From the NCBI GenBank assembly GCA_027482985.1, contig JAIXVO010000632.1, positions 1 to 7,079 of the forward strand: DNA of 7,079 nt, in the 5' to 3' direction. The position numbers and the translations under genes are program-made. The notes beneath the pieces are model-generated. The model did not search any database and was not told where the DNA came from. It was given only the letters and a program-made list of their open reading frames with translations. The first letter of the stretch is position 1; the number at the start of each line of letters is the position of its first letter. Origin of the DNA: Cyanobacteriota bacterium. Lineage in GTDB: Bacteria; Cyanobacteriota; Cyanobacteriia; Leptolyngbyales; Leptolyngbyaceae. Shown here one piece after another: positions 4,740-7,079 of the stretch.

Positions 4740-7079
4740 ATGAACGCCTTACTCAAATGGTCGATCGCCCAACGCTGGGTTGTCGTCATCGCCTCGGTGC
4801 TAATCACCCTCTGGGGTGTCTTGACTGTGATGCAAATGCCACTGGATGTGATTCCCAGCTTTGCCCCACCGCAGGTACAGATACAAGCTGAAGCCCCTGG
4901 TCTAGCGCCAGAAGAAGTGGAATCGCTCGTCACCTTACCCATCGAAACCGCCATTAATGGCACTCCGGGTGTGACTTCGGTACGCTCATCCTCAGCCGTT
5001 GGGCTATCCGTGGTGAACGTGGTGTTTGACTGGAGTACCGATGTCTACCGTGCCCGACAACTGGTGACAGAACGGGTACAGCAAGTCCAGGGCAAACTTC
5101 CAGCCGGAGTGAAAACACCGGAATTGACTCCCCTGAGTTCCCCTTTGGGCGATATTATCCGCTATGCCTTTACAACGGAAACGACTGACATGATGGAGCT
5201 AAAACGAATCGCCAACTGGCAGGTGAGAAACCGTCTGTTGTCAATTCCGGGAGTCAGTCAGGTCGTTTTTTTTGGGGGGGACGATCGCCAGTATCAAGTA
5301 TTAGTTGATCCAGCAAGACTGCAAGCCTTTGATGTCACCCTGGAGCAAGTAACACAGGCGGCTGGACAATCCAATGTCAATGCTCCGGGCGGGTTTATCA
5401 TTACACCCGATCAGGAAGTCTTGGCGCGGGGAGTGGGACGAGTCACATCCTTAGAAGATTTGCAGAAGTCAGTCATTGCTCAACGCGATGGGGTGCCCGT
5501 CCGATTGAGTGATGTGGCTGAGATTAAATATGGAGCAGAGCTAAAGCGCGGGGATGCTTCACTGTGGGGCAAACCCGCCGTCGTGATGACGGTGCGGAAG
5601 CAACCGCTGGGCGATACCGTAAAAATTACAGAAGCAGTTGAGAACGCGATCGAAGAACTGAAGGCAAGCTTTCCTAAAGATGTCAAAGTGACGGAAACGT
5701 TCCGGCAGTCAGAATTCATTGAAGCATCAATCAAAAATGTGGAATCTGCTCTACTAGAGGGAGTGATTATCGTTTCGGTCGTCATCATTCTATTCTTGAT
5801 GAACTGGCGCACGGTGATTATCTCTTTAAGTGCTCTCCCTATCTCTCTTTTGGGAGGACTATTGATCCTCAACTGGTTTGGACAGGGAATTAACACCATG
5901 ACGTTGGGTGGTCTGGTAGTGGCGGTCGGCTCCGTGGTAGATGACGCGATCGTAGATATGGAGAATATCTATCGTCGCCTCAGAGAAAATCAACTAGAAG
6001 GGAACCCGATTCCTCCGCTTCAAGTTGTTCTTAGTGCATCAATTGAAGTTCGGACGAGTGTACTTCTTGCTACTGTGATTATTGCGGTGGTGTTTGCTCC
6101 AGTCTTTGCCCTCTCTGGGGTAGAAGGTCGCATTTTCACCCCAATGGGAATTACCTACCTGCTGGCAATTTTTGTCTCGACAATTGTTGCAGTCACGTTG
6201 ACTCCTGCCCTATGCGCATTGCTGCTAGTGGGTCGTCGCCTGCCCGCCGAAGAAACCTGGGTTGCCCGCAAGGCAGAACAGCTTTACCGTCCAGCTTTGG
6301 GGTTTGCGCTGGTTCGTCCCAAGATAGTTGTTTTGGCGGCAGTCGCGGCATTTGCGGCTTCGATCATAGTTCTGAGTGGCTTAGGGCGGATATTTTTGCC
6401 CGAGTTTCAGGAGCGATCGCTGGTACTTGCCATGAACCTGTTCCCTGGTGTTTCTCTCCAAACCACAAACCGGATTGGTGCGGCCCTTGCCGAAAACCTT
6501 CAGGGTGATTCTCGCTTTGAACAGGTGGCAATGCGGGCAGGACGAGCCAGCGGTGATATCGAAGCCAATGGCGTAAACTTTGCAGAGGTAGACGTTGAAC
6601 TCAGCAAAGAGGCAGCCAAAGATATTGAGAAGTCGGGTGAAGCCATTCGGGAGGCTGCTGGCAAGTTTCCGGGTGTTTCCCTGGCTGTCGGTGGCTTTAT
6701 TTCTCACCGGATTGACGAAGTGCTGTCTGGAGTCCGCTCTAGCATTGCGATTAAAATTTTTGGACCTGATTTAGACCAATTGCGATCGCTGGGTCAGCAG
6801 GTACAAACTGCCATGAGTGGAGTCAATGGCATTGTCGATTTGCAGCTAGAACCACAAGTGCCCATTAAGCAGCTACAGATTAAGATCGATCGAGATGCCG
6901 CCTCGCGATATGGTCTTACCGTCGGTGCGATTTCAGACGTCATTGAAACGGCACTCAACGGTAAGTCGGTTTCTCAAATTCTGGATCGACAGCAAATATT
7001 TGAACTGTTTGTCTGGCTGACTCCAGATGCCCGCAAAGATCTCGATACAGTTCGCAATCTGCTGATTGATACGCCCAGT
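4740..7079 (+). CDS. HME-RND heavy-metal efflux pump, N-terminal 780 residues (pump 2, CusA/CzcA type)
   Basis: Inner-membrane proton/metal antiporter, cut by the right edge; the family is about 1030-1060 residues long. The frame is open and unshifted throughout. ATG 4740 is the first start after an in-frame TAA and has no clear ribosome binding site. Domains: TM1 at about 12-32; first porter half with the typical PLDVIPSFAPPQVQIQ entry; TM2 at 342-358, TM3 at about 363-383, TM4 at about 390-408 carrying AVGSVVDDAIVDMENIYRRL; TM5 at about 439-458, TM6 at about 469-497, TM7 at about 528-549; then the second porter half. The TM4 acids (Asp401, Asp402, Asp406, Glu408) form the proton relay. In the porter loop LVLAMNLFPGVS, Ala564 stands where E. 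coli CusA has the copper-binding Met573, so a Cu/Ag role is doubtful and divalent metals (Zn, Co, Ni, Cd) seem likelier; this is inference. It should pair with the adaptor at 2256-3920. Confidence 0.96.
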   Translation, partial: MNALLKWSIAQRWVVVIASVLITLWGVLTVMQMPLDVIPSFAPPQVQIQAEAPGLAPEEVESLVTLPIETAINGTPGVTSVRSSSAVGLSVVNVVFDWSTDVYRARQLVTERVQQVQGKLPAGVKTPELTPLSSPLGDIIRYAFTTETTDMMELKRIANWQVRNRLLSIPGVSQVVFFGGDDRQYQVLVDPARLQAFDVTLEQVTQAAGQSNVNAPGGFIITPDQEVLARGVGRVTSLEDLQKSVIAQRDGVPVRLSDVAEIKYGAELKRGDASLWGKPAVVMTVRKQPLGDTVKITEAVENAIEELKASFPKDVKVTETFRQSEFIEASIKNVESALLEGVIIVSVVIILFLMNWRTVIISLSALPISLLGGLLILNWFGQGINTMTLGGLVVAVGSVVDDAIVDMENIYRRLRENQLEGNPIPPLQVVLSASIEVRTSVLLATVIIAVVFAPVFALSGVEGRIFTPMGITYLLAIFVSTIVAVTLTPALCALLLVGRRLPAEETWVARKAEQLYRPALGFALVRPKIVVLAAVAAFAASIIVLSGLGRIFLPEFQERSLVLAMNLFPGVSLQTTNRIGAALAENLQGDSRFEQVAMRAGRASGDIEANGVNFAEVDVELSKEAAKDIEKSGEAIREAAGKFPGVSLAVGGFISHRIDEVLSGVRSSIAIKIFGPDLDQLRSLGQQVQTAMSGVNGIVDLQLEPQVPIKQLQIKIDRDAASRYGLTVGAISDVIETALNGKSVSQILDRQQIFELFVWLTPDARKDLDTVRNLLIDTPS
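5266..5280 (+). repeat. T8-G7 homopolymer tract inside pump 2
   Basis: Eight T followed by seven G within codons for Val-Phe-Phe-Gly-Gly-Asp. The frame is correct as given, since the family motif (FGG, then RQYQV) continues after it. A one-base slip here would end the protein early. Confidence 0.9.
6801..7079 (+). repeat. Paralogous segment shared with 6-284 (pump 1 / pump 2)
   Basis: The last 93 codons of the window align without gaps to the first 93 full codons of pump 1 from position 6 (offset 6795), at about 57 of 93 identical residues by eye. Shared blocks include LEPQVP/VEPQVP, IETALNG and VWLTP. This is protein-level paralogy between two pumps, not a recent DNA duplication. Confidence 0.85.

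Noticed and set aside
5480..5899. Minus-strand frame of 139 codons inside pump 2
   Set aside because: It lies wholly inside a well-supported pump coding region on the other strand; no family features.
537..6789. Repeated GCGATCGC octamers as regulatory sites
   Set aside because: They match the HIP1 repeat scattered through cyanobacterial genomes and fall within coding sequence or fragments; used only as a clue to the host.
1..7079. tRNA, rRNA, CRISPR array, replication origin
   Set aside because: No cloverleaf-like, rRNA-like or regularly spaced repeat structure was seen on either strand.

Overview
The window looks like chromosomal or plasmid DNA of a cyanobacterium. Six copies of the octamer GCGATCGC (HIP1) occur in 7 kb, at 537, 1867, 3816, 4097, 6413 and 6782, which is a cyanobacterial habit, and the protein families fit. 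I cannot name genus or species. Every gene I can support lies on the + strand, and the content is heavy-metal export of the CzcCBA/CusCBA (HME-RND) type.

Layout. (1) 1-1070: the C-terminal third of an HME-RND inner-membrane pump (pump 1), whose 5' part lies outside the window. (2) 1109-1678: a secreted His-rich lipoprotein, close behind pump 1. (3) 1682-1941: a diverged 260-bp copy of the cusB-tail/amidase-start region found later in the window. It encodes only the first 81 codons of the amidase and then hits a stop. (4) 1925-2050: a short frame matching the TM5 region (HxxxD motif) of cation diffusion facilitator (CDF/CzcD) metal exporters, fused directly to the previous fragment. (5) 2051-2255: no intact gene. 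It holds a possible decayed membrane-protein frame, then inverted repeats that look like an operator/promoter. (6) 2256-3920: an RND periplasmic adaptor (CusB/CzcB type) with a C-terminal membrane anchor. (7) 3926-4690: a zinc-dependent peptidoglycan amidase of the Amidase_2 type with an extra N-terminal domain, 5 bp behind the adaptor. (8) 4740 to the window end: a second HME-RND pump (pump 2), N-terminal 780 residues, running off the edge.

How it works together. Adaptor, amidase and pump 2 read as one operon. The adaptor and pump are two parts of a tripartite metal exporter; no outer-membrane TolC-type partner is seen here. Where they overlap, pump 1 (its first ~93 visible residues) and pump 2 (its last ~93) are about 60% identical, so the window sits across two neighbouring, diverged RND modules. 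The remnants between them (amidase piece, CDF piece) mark a recombination scar. The most unusual points are the peptidoglycan amidase set inside the pump operon, the duplicated and truncated copy of its N-terminal domain, and the hidden CDF remnant.
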